Assembly: GCA_030765845.1 (NCBI GenBank)
Contig: JAVCDJ010000179.1
Span: 1 to 43,589 of the forward strand
DNA length: 43,589 nt
Direction of reading: 5' to 3'
Source: Candidatus Stygibacter australis
GTDB taxonomy: Bacteria > Cloacimonadota > Cloacimonadia > Cloacimonadales > TCS61
How positions within the stretch are numbered: the first letter of the stretch is position 1; each line of letters begins with the position of its first letter. Shown here piece by piece: positions 24,530 through 32,059 of the stretch. A program made the position numbers and the translations under genes. The notes beneath the pieces were generated by a model that was not told where the DNA came from, searched no databases, and saw only the letters and a program-made list of their open reading frames with translations.

Positions 24530-24852
24530 TTGCAGCCCCCTTCGTCTTTTATACAACTTACGAAATCAAGTATGCAGGGCATCATTAAACGGTAATAATA
24601 ATAATTACCTTCTTTCTCAAAACTAACTATCCCATTCTCTTTCAGCACATTCAAATGCCGCGATACAGTAGATATATCTGATCCCACCAGCTCCTGTAAT
24701 TCACATACGCATCTGCGACCTTCAGATAGCGCTATGATCATCTTAAGCCTTGAGGGATGCCCCATTGCCTTAAATATCATGGCTTCCTTTTCATAACTTT
24801 CACAACTGCAGCTTCCTGTCCCTTCACTACATCCACATTTATGTTCAGCCAT
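24514..24852 (-). CDS. ArsR-family metal/thiol-responsive repressor
   Basis: A 112-residue winged-helix protein. The recognition helix region is SDISTVSRHLNVLKENGIV, with the beta wing FEKEGNYYYYRL. The RRCVCELQELV segment carries the Cys48-x-Cys50 pair expected of ArsR-type As(III)/metal sensors. It has ten cysteines in all, including CGC and CSC near the N-terminus (6, 8, 15, 17) and CNC at the C-terminus (107, 109). It is the first gene of a five-gene operon with the permease and thiol-redox genes, and very likely represses it from the inverted repeat upstream. Confidence 0.92.
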   Translation of the reverse strand: MAEHKCGCSEGTGSCSCESYEKEAMIFKAMGHPSRLKMIIALSEGRRCVCELQELVGSDISTVSRHLNVLKENGIVSFEKEGNYYYYRLMMPCILDFVSCIKDEGGCNCSSG

Positions 24853-24868
24853 TATTCTCTCCTTGTTC

Positions 24869-24911
24869 TATAAATACAAAAAAACCTATTTGGTCAATTA
24901 ACCAAATAGGT
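24869..24911 (-). promoter_or_regulatory. arsR promoter with overlapping operator
   Basis: A perfect 11-bp inverted repeat, ACCTATTTGGT/ACCAAATAGGT with a 6-bp spacer (24884-24911), overlaps the -35 box TTGACC (24892-24897). TTTATA (24869-24874) is a -10 box at 17 bp spacing. The predicted leader is very short, about 10 nt, with the Shine-Dalgarno at its 5' end. The repeat is followed by seven T on the minus strand, so a terminator reading is possible, but no gene ends within 600 bp upstream. Confidence 0.65.
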
Positions 24912-25121
24912 CAAGCCTTTTCTTATTTTACCCAACCAAGACCTTGCGCATGGTGCCTGCACCTCCGCAATGGTCGATCAAATAAAACCAACCCACATGA
25001 CACAAAATCCACCAAACTGAACATATTGTGTAACACCCCTTATAAAATGTATCACGACAGCCCAAATCCCCTCATACCGCACATCTCCTCCCTGCTTCCC
25101 AGACAAGTCCCACCCCTAACC

Positions 25122-25177
25122 CTGAACAACAAAGCACGTACTCACATTAAAATGTCACTACGTGCTTTGTTGTTCAG
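25122..25177. repeat. Long perfect inverted repeat (hairpin)
   Basis: Arms of 19 bp (25122-25140 and 25159-25177) are perfectly complementary, and the 18-nt centre holds a further 5-bp stem (ACATT/AATGT at 25144-25148 and 25151-25155). There is no T tract on either side, so it is unlike a rho-independent terminator; a mobile palindromic element or structured RNA is possible. Confidence 0.9.
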
Positions 25178-25217
25178 CTTCATTTCCGCTTTAAAGGCTA
25201 AGAAGATACAAATTACA

Positions 25218-25253
25218 GGACTTATAGGTCTTATATGTCATATTGGTCATATT
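25218..25253. repeat. 4 x 9-bp array, GGTCWTATA type
   Basis: Four contiguous units: GGACTTATA, GGTCTTATA, TGTCATATT and GGTCATATT. Its unit is closely related to that of the array at 43106-43141, 18 kb away. Confidence 0.85.
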
Positions 25254-25533
25254 TTTGTGGATTTTGTAAATCAATTTAAGTAGGACCTGCACTGCGGGTG
25301 GTATCCCGGAAGAGGGGCGAGAACTATGGCAGTTATTAGCAGCAAATTACATTTTCAGGGATTGGATGACAACGGTCGTTATCTGCACCCCTCGCAGATC
25401 GTTCCGTAGCCTTGGCAGCGTAAGCGAAGGAGGGACCTGGAAATACTCGGCGGTGCACATGCACTTATATAATATGCTCAAAAATTTGGATTAGGAAATG
25501 CAAATTTTCAGCTGATAAAGCTTGATGAATGAT

Positions 25534-26352
25534 CTATCTCTTTCTGAATCCTATTATATTGGGGATTTGCCAGAATGATTGCTGGTCTTCGTTATCAAAG
25601 AAACCTGATTCAAAAGTTCCTGCACATCTGAGATGGAATTCTTCAGTTTCGATATAACTGGAAGCTTCTGGACCACCTTCGAGGTGCATCATTTTATCAA
25701 GATCAAGAGGGAGCTGCAACAGGAGATTGATCAGTTCGTGCATTGTGTAAGGAGAACGACAGAAGATGAAAAGGATATTGCCCTCTATATCTTGACCGAG
25801 AGCAGCTTCACTCCACTTATCTGTTTGTTTACTCCAGACATTTTTGCCCCCTGATGCGATCATGCGAATGCACTGCAGAGCAGAATTGTATTTGCCTATC
25901 AATTCAGGAGCTCCCGGCTGCTGCCAGTCGATCATTTGTGCTTCGGGCAAACCTTCTTCTTTGGGATTACAGACAAAGTACATCTTGTAAGTAGAGTGTC
26001 TGAAAGGATTATTTTTGTGTTGGTAATTAGTCAGATAGCCTGTGCCAGTAATGTGATCAGTCTGGAACATTCCGGCATTTATCGCTCCGATAAACCCAAA
26101 ATCTAAAGCCCAGTTTTCAATAGTTCTCTTTTTATTTTCATGTTCGCTGGCAAGGAGAAGATCAAAATCATATTGGGCAGGATCAATTCTCACAATATCC
26201 ACGGTGGAATTACCAGAAGAGCTGGATACTGCCAGTTCGAACTTGCCATATTCCAGACCATTACCGATTTTTTGCCATTCAACAGCATGCATCAGGGTAG
26301 AGTAAAACAAGGTCAGAAAAATTAAGAAAATGATCTGGTATTTCTTTTTCAT
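25534..26352 (-). CDS. Exported phosphodiester glycosidase-like protein (DUF2233/NAGPA)
   Basis: A 272-residue protein with a signal peptide (about 1-23, ending MHA). The rest resembles the NAGPA/DUF2233 phosphodiester glycosidase fold: AINAGMFQTD near residue 90, IASGGKNVWSKQT at about 165, the ALGQDIEGNILFIFCRSPYTMHEL segment, and LEGGPEASSYI near 225. Enzymes of this family remove N-acetylglucosamine from phosphodiesters, in bacteria probably acting on cell-surface glycans. The true substrate is unknown. About 36 bp separate it from the NYN-domain gene, so they may share a transcript. Confidence 0.8.
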   Translation of the reverse strand: MKKKYQIIFLIFLTLFYSTLMHAVEWQKIGNGLEYGKFELAVSSSSGNSTVDIVRIDPAQYDFDLLLASEHENKKRTIENWALDFGFIGAINAGMFQTDHITGTGYLTNYQHKNNPFRHSTYKMYFVCNPKEEGLPEAQMIDWQQPGAPELIGKYNSALQCIRMIASGGKNVWSKQTDKWSEAALGQDIEGNILFIFCRSPYTMHELINLLLQLPLDLDKMMHLEGGPEASSYIETEEFHLRCAGTFESGFFDNEDQQSFWQIPNIIGFRKR

Positions 26353-26387
26353 ATTAATAATGTAGATTCTGATCTGTCACCCTCAGG

Positions 26388-27140
26388 TTATTTTGATACT
26401 TTATTCCTGATGAAGACATGTTTTATATTGCGGTTTTCTGTGGTTCTTTCATCAATCTGGAATTTACCCAGTGATTTTATGAGCGGTGTAAGTTTCAGGA
26501 AGCCATAATTACGAGGATCAAAGTTTGGCTTCTTTTTGAGGATGAGATTTCCTACATCACCAAGGAATGCCCAGCCGTCATCATCTGCCAGATCATCAAT
26601 TGAACCTGCTATTAGTTTTATCAGTCTGCTGTCTATCTTGGATATCGATTCTTTGGGTTTTACGTGAGCAGTTGTTTTGGTGCTGCTGCTTATCTCTGGT
26701 TCATCTCTTGTGATGATCTCCAAGTAGATAAATTTATCGCAGGCAGCAATAAAGGGTTCCGGTGTCTTCTTCTCACCAATACCGATCACATACATACTGG
26801 CTTCACGCAGCCTGATCGACAGCCTAGTGAAATCGCTGTCACTGGAAACAAGGCAAAAACCATCGACCTTACCGGAATAAAGAATATCCATGGCATCAAT
26901 TATCATGGCTGAATCTGAGCTGTTTTTTCCTACTGTATATGAATATTGCTGGATTGGTGTAATGGCATTTTCCAGAAGTACTGTTTTCCAGCCCTTAAGG
27001 GTTGGTTTAGTCCAGTCACCATAAATGCGTTTGAAAGTGGGAACGCCATATTTGGCAATTTCCTGTATCATACCCTTGATATTTTTATATGTGATATTAT
27101 CAGCATCGATAAGTACAGCGAGCATAAGTTCTTTTTTCAT
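26388..27140 (-). CDS. NYN-domain putative nuclease with C-terminal OST-HTH/LOTUS domain
   Basis: About 250 residues from the ATG at 27140 (GAGG 8 nt upstream); an in-frame GTG at 27173 has no good ribosome-binding site. The N-terminal NYN (PIN-like, LabA/DUF88) domain has the acidic metal-binding pattern AVLIDADNI, SSDSAMIIDAMDIL and LVSSDSDFTRL. A C-terminal region of about 75 residues (about 170-245) fits an OST-HTH/LOTUS domain, which binds RNA in other proteins. A role in RNA processing or decay is inference. It lies about 120 bp downstream of mmdB. Confidence 0.85.
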   Translation of the reverse strand: MKKELMLAVLIDADNITYKNIKGMIQEIAKYGVPTFKRIYGDWTKPTLKGWKTVLLENAITPIQQYSYTVGKNSSDSAMIIDAMDILYSGKVDGFCLVSSDSDFTRLSIRLREASMYVIGIGEKKTPEPFIAACDKFIYLEIITRDEPEISSSTKTTAHVKPKESISKIDSRLIKLIAGSIDDLADDDGWAFLGDVGNLILKKKPNFDPRNYGFLKLTPLIKSLGKFQIDERTTENRNIKHVFIRNKVSK

Positions 27141-27258
27141 ACTTGAAACCTCAATTAAATTTTCTTCAGGCACTATTAATTATTCTCCATTATCTGGCAA
27201 GCATTTAGTAGTCTGAAATGATAAGGGCAGGTCATTACTGTCTCGTATATTTTATCTA

Positions 27259-28416
27259 TTAATAACCCAGAATCCCCAGAAAAACACCGGCAGCTACAGC
27301 AGATCCTATCACTCCGGCTACATTAGGAGCCATTGCATGCATGAGCAGAAAATTACTGCGGTCATGCTGCTGACCCAGATGATGTACTACCCGGGCACTA
27401 TCTGGCACAGCACTCACGCCGGCAGCACCGATCATGGGATTGATCTTGTCTTTGAGGAAAATATTCATTAATTTAGCAAATATCACACCGGTAGCAGTGG
27501 CAATGCAAAAGCTGAAAGCTCCCAAAGCAAATATTTTAATGGAGTTGGCTGTGAGAAATCCCATATTTACCCCATTCACCATTCTTATCGCCTGCGTGCT
27601 GGCACCCACACAAATACCCAACAGTATGGTTACAATATCTATTATCGCATTACTGGCTGTGCGAGCCAGGCGTTCAGTAACTCCCGATTCTTTGAGAATA
27701 TTACCAAAAAACAACATACCCAGAAGTGGAACCGCTCCTGGAGCGATCAGTATGGTTATAATAAAGCCAATCACTGGAAAAAATATCTTTTCCTTCTTGG
27801 TGACCAGTCTGGGAGTTTTCATGCGGATTTTTCTTTCTTTCGATGTGGTGAGTAATTTAATTATTGGGGGCTGGATCACTGGCACCAGAGCCATATAGGA
27901 ATAGGCAGCAATTGCAATCGGACCCAGCAGATGGGGAGCCAGCTTTGTGGAAAGGAATATGGATGTGGGACCATCAGCTCCACCAATGATACCGATCGCC
28001 CCAGCTTCAAATACATTGAATTCGAGCAGTAATGCGCCAATGAAAGTGACAAAAATACCAAACTGAGCTGCTGCACCTAATAGTATCAGCTTGGGATTGG
28101 CTATCAAAGTGGAGAAATCCGTCATGGAACCAATTCCCAGAAATATCAGGGGGGGATAAAATCCCAGCTTAACTCCCAGATAGAGGATATTGAAAACTGA
28201 GCCTTCAGTGTAAACGCCATATGCACCAGCACCCGGCATATTACCGATGATAATTCCAAAACCAATAGGTACCAGCAGGAGAGGTTCATAATTTTTTGCT
28301 ATTCCCAGGTAAATAAAAAATATCCCTATAGCCATCATTATCAGATAAAGATAGCTGTCACTTTGGAATAAGTGATAAAATCCGGTAGTAGAAAAGAAAC
28401 TGAGAAATTCGGACAT
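27259..28416 (-). CDS. mmdB: Sodium-translocating methylmalonyl-CoA decarboxylase, beta subunit
   Basis: A 385-residue OadB/MmdB-family integral membrane subunit that couples decarboxylation of carboxybiotin to sodium export. The conserved IGGADGPTSIF motif carries the sodium-site Asp148; further family segments are GVNMGFLTANSIKIFALG and INPMIGAAGVSAVPDSARV. About nine to eleven hydrophobic segments. Length is usual (about 375-430). It is the last gene of the mmdA-D-C-B cluster, 16 bp after mmdC. Confidence 0.95.
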   Translation of the reverse strand: MSEFLSFFSTTGFYHLFQSDSYLYLIMMAIGIFFIYLGIAKNYEPLLLVPIGFGIIIGNMPGAGAYGVYTEGSVFNILYLGVKLGFYPPLIFLGIGSMTDFSTLIANPKLILLGAAAQFGIFVTFIGALLLEFNVFEAGAIGIIGGADGPTSIFLSTKLAPHLLGPIAIAAYSYMALVPVIQPPIIKLLTTSKERKIRMKTPRLVTKKEKIFFPVIGFIITILIAPGAVPLLGMLFFGNILKESGVTERLARTASNAIIDIVTILLGICVGASTQAIRMVNGVNMGFLTANSIKIFALGAFSFCIATATGVIFAKLMNIFLKDKINPMIGAAGVSAVPDSARVVHHLGQQHDRSNFLLMHAMAPNVAGVIGSAVAAGVFLGILGY

Positions 28417-28432
28417 AATTTAGCTCCCGCTC

Positions 28433-28861
28433 TTAACCGACTTCGATGATCGGGTCATTTTCCTGAATGCTCTGCTGTTCTTTCACAAATATCTTTTTCA
28501 CTGTACCAGAGGCAGTAGATGCTATCTCACTTTCCATTTTCATCGCTTCCAGAATAATAATTGTATCTTCTTTTGCCACCGTATCACCAACGGCTACCTT
28601 GATCGAGATCACAAGTCCTGGTATCGGAGAAGTTACGGTTCCAGGAGATACTGATACCGGTTTTTTCTCATGTGAACTGAGTATTTCCAGATCAGGTGAT
28701 TTTTTGGGTGCACGGATTATTTTAGTTACTTTCTGGGCTTCTGTATCAATATCTACTTCAAAATCATGACCATTGACTTTTACAATCACCCTATCTGATG
28801 AATAATCAACAATCCTTGTATCATATTCTTTTTCATTTATGGTGAGTTTATACTTTTTCAT
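28433..28861 (-). CDS. mmdC: Biotin carboxyl carrier subunit of the decarboxylase
   Basis: A 142-residue protein with a biotinyl-lipoyl domain at about 75-142; EAMKMES holds the biotin-accepting Lys108. The linker (about 50-75) is Lys/Ser/Pro-rich rather than the Pro/Ala-rich hinge of many carriers. Its ATG overlaps the stop codon of mmdD (TAATG), so the two are translationally coupled. It carries the carboxyl group between the alpha and beta subunits. Confidence 0.93.
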   Translation of the reverse strand: MKKYKLTINEKEYDTRIVDYSSDRVIVKVNGHDFEVDIDTEAQKVTKIIRAPKKSPDLEILSSHEKKPVSVSPGTVTSPIPGLVISIKVAVGDTVAKEDTIIILEAMKMESEIASTASGTVKKIFVKEQQSIQENDPIIEVG

Positions 28862-29436
28862 TAATTCCTCCTTGAGGGATCAACTTCATTCATTGGTATA
28901 TAGTTTGACGCTTTCCACATACTAAGTGGGGCACGTTTCCAGGTAAGCAGCAATTTATTATTTTCTTCAACTTCCAGTTCATGAAGACGTATAGTAGTGA
29001 CAATTGCCGCTATAATATTATCTTCTTCAATAGTTCCCAGTCCTGAAGTAGAATATTCAGATACCGCTTGTGGTTTATGAGCTTTCTTTCTATCCAGATG
29101 GCGTAATTGGGCAATGATCAGTGCCACTAAAATTAAACTGGCAAATACTGTTCCCATACCTACAATTACAATCCCCAGATAGTATCTTTTTCTACCTTCA
29201 GAATACATTTTTACTGCCTTCTGAATATCACTGTTGCTGCAATTAAAGTCTCTGATTGGAGTGTGAGTATTTGTATCAATATCCAGATCAAGATATTCAA
29301 TCATCTTTCTTACAGGGATTTCAGATTCTTCTGAAATTTGAATAAGTGTCATACTACTATTCAATTCAGCATCTGCCTGCAAAAATTGTGAGATGACCAA
29401 TATCATTAACAATATCAGAAAATTATTACATTTCAT
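28861..29436 (-). CDS. mmdD: Decarboxylase small membrane subunit with an extra N-terminal domain
   Basis: A 191-residue OadG-like protein. The core is the single helix GMGTVFASLILVALIIAQL (about 93-111), a linker, and the C-terminal IVTTIRLHELE...WKRAPLSMWKASNY segment that resembles the OadG-type tail. In front of the helix is a signal-peptide-like stretch (1-22) and about 65 residues with a small helical domain (TLIQISEESEIPVRKMIEYL). Classical OadG/MmdD subunits are about 80-130 residues and lack this. It would sit outside the membrane and is an unusual addition. The gene is 12 bp downstream of mmdA. Confidence 0.8.
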   Translation of the reverse strand: MKCNNFLILLMILVISQFLQADAELNSSMTLIQISEESEIPVRKMIEYLDLDIDTNTHTPIRDFNCSNSDIQKAVKMYSEGRKRYYLGIVIVGMGTVFASLILVALIIAQLRHLDRKKAHKPQAVSEYSTSGLGTIEEDNIIAAIVTTIRLHELEVEENNKLLLTWKRAPLSMWKASNYIPMNEVDPSRRN

Positions 29437-29448
29437 AAACTATCCTGT

Positions 29449-30999
29449 CTATAGCGGTATATTGCCATGTTTCTTAGGTGGATTACTTCCTCTTTTGGTA
29501 GCCAGCATTTCCATAGCACGAATGATACGGAATCTGGTTTGGGAAGGTTCTATAACATCATCAATATAGCCTTTACTGGCTGCAACATAAGGATTTGCAA
29601 ATTTCTCTCGATATTCATCTTCTTTCTCTTTTTTCATTCCTGCCGGATCAGCAGCTTCAGCAACATCCTTACGAAAAACGATTTCCACAGCACCAGCAGG
29701 TCCCATTACAGCTATTTCTGCTGTGGGCCAGGCATAAACCAGATCAGCTCCCATCTCACGACTGTTCATCACACAATATGCACCACCATATGCTTTCCTG
29801 AGAATAATTGTAATACGGGGCACTGTGGCTTCGGCAAAAGCATAGAGGATCTTAGCTCCCTGACGGATTATCCCATTATGCTCCTGATTTGATCCCGGTA
29901 GATAACCCGGCACGTCCTCCAGGACAACCAGTGGAATATTAAAGGCATCGCAAAAACGAATAAAACGGGCAGCTTTTACAGAGGCATTAATATCCAGCAC
30001 TCCAGCAAGAACTCTTGGCTGATTTGCTATTATTCCCACAGAATGTCCATTCATGCGAACAAAACCAACTACAATATTCTGGGCAAAATTACGGGCAACC
30101 TCCAGAAATTCATGATTATCTGCTATGGTTTCAATAATATCCAGAATATTATAAGGTTTATTGGCATTTTCAGGCATGATGCTGGCTAATTGATCACAAT
30201 TCCGGTCTATCGGATCATGAGTTTTGGTATAGGGAGGTTCTTCCATATTGTTAGATGGTATATAGCTGATCAACTTCCTGATCAATAATAGGGTTTCCTC
30301 TTCTGTATCACTGACGAAATGGGCTACGCCACTTTTTCTACTGTGAACTTCCGGCCCTCCCAGGGCATCTGTTGTAACTTCCTCATTTAATACAGTTTTT
30401 ACTACTTTAGGACCAGTTACAAACATGTAGCTGGTCTGCTGGTTCATAAAAATGAAATCAGTTATTGCTGGAGAATATACTGCTCCACCAGCACAAGGAC
30501 CCATAATAGCTGAGATTTGAGGGATCACTCCTGATGCGCGTACATTACGATAAAATATGGATGCATATCCGCTAAGCGCATCTACCCCTTCCTGCACTCT
30601 CGCTCCACCAGAATCATTCAACCCGATCATGGGAGCTCCCATCTTCATTGCCATATCCATCACTTTACAGATTTTCTCGGCATGGGTTTTGGAAAGAGAA
30701 CCACCAGTTACCGTAAAATCCTGAGCAAATATAAATACTATTCGCTCATCTATTGTTCCGCAGCCGGTTACAACGCCATCACCAGCAAATTTCTTCTTTT
30801 CCATCCCAAAATCATGGCTGGTATGTTCAATAAACATATCAAATTCTTCGAAGCTGTCAGTATCCACCAGTACTTCTATCCGCTCTCTGGCAGTAAGTTT
30901 TCCTTTTGCATGCTGGGCTTCGATCCTTTTTTCACCTCCACCAAGCTTTGCTTTTTCCCGCCGGCTTCTAAGGTCGGCAATTTTATTTTCAACTGCCAT
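29449..30999 (-). CDS. mmdA: Methylmalonyl-CoA decarboxylase alpha (carboxyltransferase) subunit
   Basis: A 516-residue protein of the biotin-dependent carboxyltransferase family, which transfers the carboxyl group of methylmalonyl-CoA to biotin. Seen: [15 protein letters not shown], the oxyanion region [17 protein letters not shown] near residue 165, [27 protein letters not shown] near 360-390, and [27 protein letters not shown]. The protein alone could be propionyl-CoA carboxylase beta, but the linked mmdD, mmdC and mmdB show it is the sodium-pump enzyme. RBS GGAGG precedes the ATG. A terminator separates it from the epimerase gene, so it may need its own promoter. Confidence 0.95.
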   Translation of the reverse strand: MAVENKIADLRSRREKAKLGGGEKRIEAQHAKGKLTARERIEVLVDTDSFEEFDMFIEHTSHDFGMEKKKFAGDGVVTGCGTIDERIVFIFAQDFTVTGGSLSKTHAEKICKVMDMAMKMGAPMIGLNDSGGARVQEGVDALSGYASIFYRNVRASGVIPQISAIMGPCAGGAVYSPAITDFIFMNQQTSYMFVTGPKVVKTVLNEEVTTDALGGPEVHSRKSGVAHFVSDTEEETLLLIRKLISYIPSNNMEEPPYTKTHDPIDRNCDQLASIMPENANKPYNILDIIETIADNHEFLEVARNFAQNIVVGFVRMNGHSVGIIANQPRVLAGVLDINASVKAARFIRFCDAFNIPLVVLEDVPGYLPGSNQEHNGIIRQGAKILYAFAEATVPRITIILRKAYGGAYCVMNSREMGADLVYAWPTAEIAVMGPAGAVEIVFRKDVAEAADPAGMKKEKEDEYREKFANPYVAASKGYIDDVIEPSQTRFRIIRAMEMLATKRGSNPPKKHGNIPL

Positions 31000-31036
31000 A
31001 TTACCTCCAATTATCCACTAATTGATTTATAATTAA

Positions 31037-31068
31037 GAAAAAAGACCAGGCTGATCAGACTGGTCTTT
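31037..31068 (-). terminator. Terminator between epimerase and mmdA
   Basis: A 9-bp stem AAAGACCAG/CTGGTCTTT with a 10-nt loop (31041-31068) is followed on the minus strand by TTTC. It lies 12 bp beyond the epimerase stop. The T run is continuous with the stem end, giving six T. Confidence 0.8.
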
Positions 31069-31079
31069 ATTTGAGAATA

Positions 31080-31487
31080 TTAACCGTCTTTTTCCTGACA
31101 TAATTCCAATAGGACTCCCTTCATCGCTCTGGGATGTAAAAATCCTATGGATGCATGATGCGCTCCAGGACGGGGTACTTTATCCAATGGACTCAGTTCT
31201 TGCTCTTCTGCCATCTTCAGCTCATTCTCAATATTATCTGTTGCCAATGCTATATGATGGATACCTTGACCCTTTTTCTCTATAAATTTGGCAATCGGAC
31301 TATCATCTGATGTGGGTTCCAATAATTCAATCCGTACTTCTTTACCGACCGGTAGAAATGCCACTCGTACTTTTTGGCTTTCCACAGTCTCAATTCCTTC
31401 TACTTCCAGTCCCAGTTTTTGATAAACTGCTATTGCTTCCTGCAGATTTTTTACTGCTATTCCAATATGACTGACTTTTTTGATCAT
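31080..31487 (-). CDS. mce: Methylmalonyl-CoA epimerase
   Basis: A 135-residue vicinal-oxygen-chelate protein that interconverts (S)- and (R)-methylmalonyl-CoA. Metal ligands of the family are visible: His7 in VSHIGIAV, a central Glu in RIELLEPT, the His pair in GIHHIALAT and the Glu in VLLELCQ. The length is usual. Its ATG overlaps the korC stop by four bases, so it is translated with the oxidoreductase genes, tying succinyl-CoA formation to the methylmalonyl-CoA pathway. Confidence 0.95.
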   Translation of the reverse strand: MIKKVSHIGIAVKNLQEAIAVYQKLGLEVEGIETVESQKVRVAFLPVGKEVRIELLEPTSDDSPIAKFIEKKGQGIHHIALATDNIENELKMAEEQELSPLDKVPRPGAHHASIGFLHPRAMKGVLLELCQEKDG

Positions 31488-32059
31488 ACTTTTTCCTGAT
31501 TGGATTCACCATATTCATCAGCAAGTTTAAATGCTAATTTCATAGCCTTAAGATTTGATTCACTAAATTCAGGTTTAAACGCTTTTATAGCTTCCTTCAA
31601 GTACTTCTCAGTTACTATATTTGTAACTCTCACAAGAAAACTTAGAGCCATTATATTAGTAGGTAAACTGGAACCAAGTTTTTCTATTGCAATTTGAGTA
31701 AATGGCAGTGCATAGATCTTCTGATCGGTAATGGTGTAGTTTTTCACAAAAATCGTATCAATGATCAGTACACCTCCATCTCGCAAATTAGGAAAAAACT
31801 TATCGCAGGATTCCTGTGTTAATGCTATCAGAGAATCAAAATGGGTAGCTTCAGGAAAAAATATTGGCTCATTACTGATAACCACATCTGATCTTGAAGA
31901 ACCACCCCGTGATGCAGCTCCATAACTTTGAGTTTGAGTAACATTTAAACCTTGCAGGGTCGCTGCTTCTGAGAGGATCAAACCTGCTGTTAATAAACCC
32001 TGTCCTCCACTACCACTTAATCTTACCTGTTTCTTGATGGTTCCTTTATGATTACTCAT
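31484..32059 (-). CDS. korC: 2-oxoglutarate:ferredoxin oxidoreductase gamma subunit
   Basis: About 191 residues, the 2-oxoacid:acceptor oxidoreductase gamma domain (RLSGSGGQGLLTAGLILSEAA at the N-terminus, TQSYGAASRGGSSRSDVVIS next). Start chosen at the ATG at 32059, 6 nt after GGAG, over an in-frame GTG at 32062. It overlaps the end of korB by 8 bp. Confidence 0.93.
   Translation of the reverse strand: MSNHKGTIKKQVRLSGSGGQGLLTAGLILSEAATLQGLNVTQTQSYGAASRGGSSRSDVVISNEPIFFPEATHFDSLIALTQESCDKFFPNLRDGGVLIIDTIFVKNYTITDQKIYALPFTQIAIEKLGSSLPTNIMALSFLVRVTNIVTEKYLKEAIKAFKPEFSESNLKAMKLAFKLADEYGESNQEKV

Larger units (their letters stand above)
24912..25533. other. Gene-poor intergenic region with hairpins and repeats
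   Basis: About 620 bp. It contains an imperfect hairpin around 24946-24970 (centre GGTGCCTGCACC), a strongly A/C-biased stretch to about 25120, a 56-nt perfect hairpin at 25122-25177, a 4 x 9-bp array at 25218-25253, and a stretch at 25405-25435 whose TCCGTAGC...GGAGG layout resembles the repeat region at 163-185. A plus-strand reading frame (25026-25283) crosses the hairpin and looks non-coding. Confidence 0.65.

Noticed and set aside
24884-24911. Reading the arsR inverted repeat as a terminator
   Set aside because: Seven T follow it on the minus strand, but no gene ends nearby upstream and it overlaps a good -35 box, so an operator is more likely; not excluded.
25026-25283. Plus-strand frame of 85 codons
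   Set aside because: It runs through the perfect hairpin and the 9-bp array, has no ribosome-binding site and an implausible composition.
25326-25409. Possible 27-residue plus-strand peptide
   Set aside because: It has a start and stop but only a poor ribosome-binding site, no recognisable sequence, and its end lies in the palindromic repeat motif.
27141-27173. Upstream GTG start for the NYN protein
   Set aside because: No good ribosome-binding site; the ATG at 27140 has GAGG at a suitable distance and starts right at the domain.
27434-27898. 154-codon hydrophobic plus-strand frame
   Set aside because: It is antisense to mmdB, whose family motifs are clear; hydrophobic shadows opposite membrane protein genes are common.
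29467-29892. 141-codon plus-strand frame
   Set aside because: It is antisense to the 3' part of mmdA, which is fully conserved.
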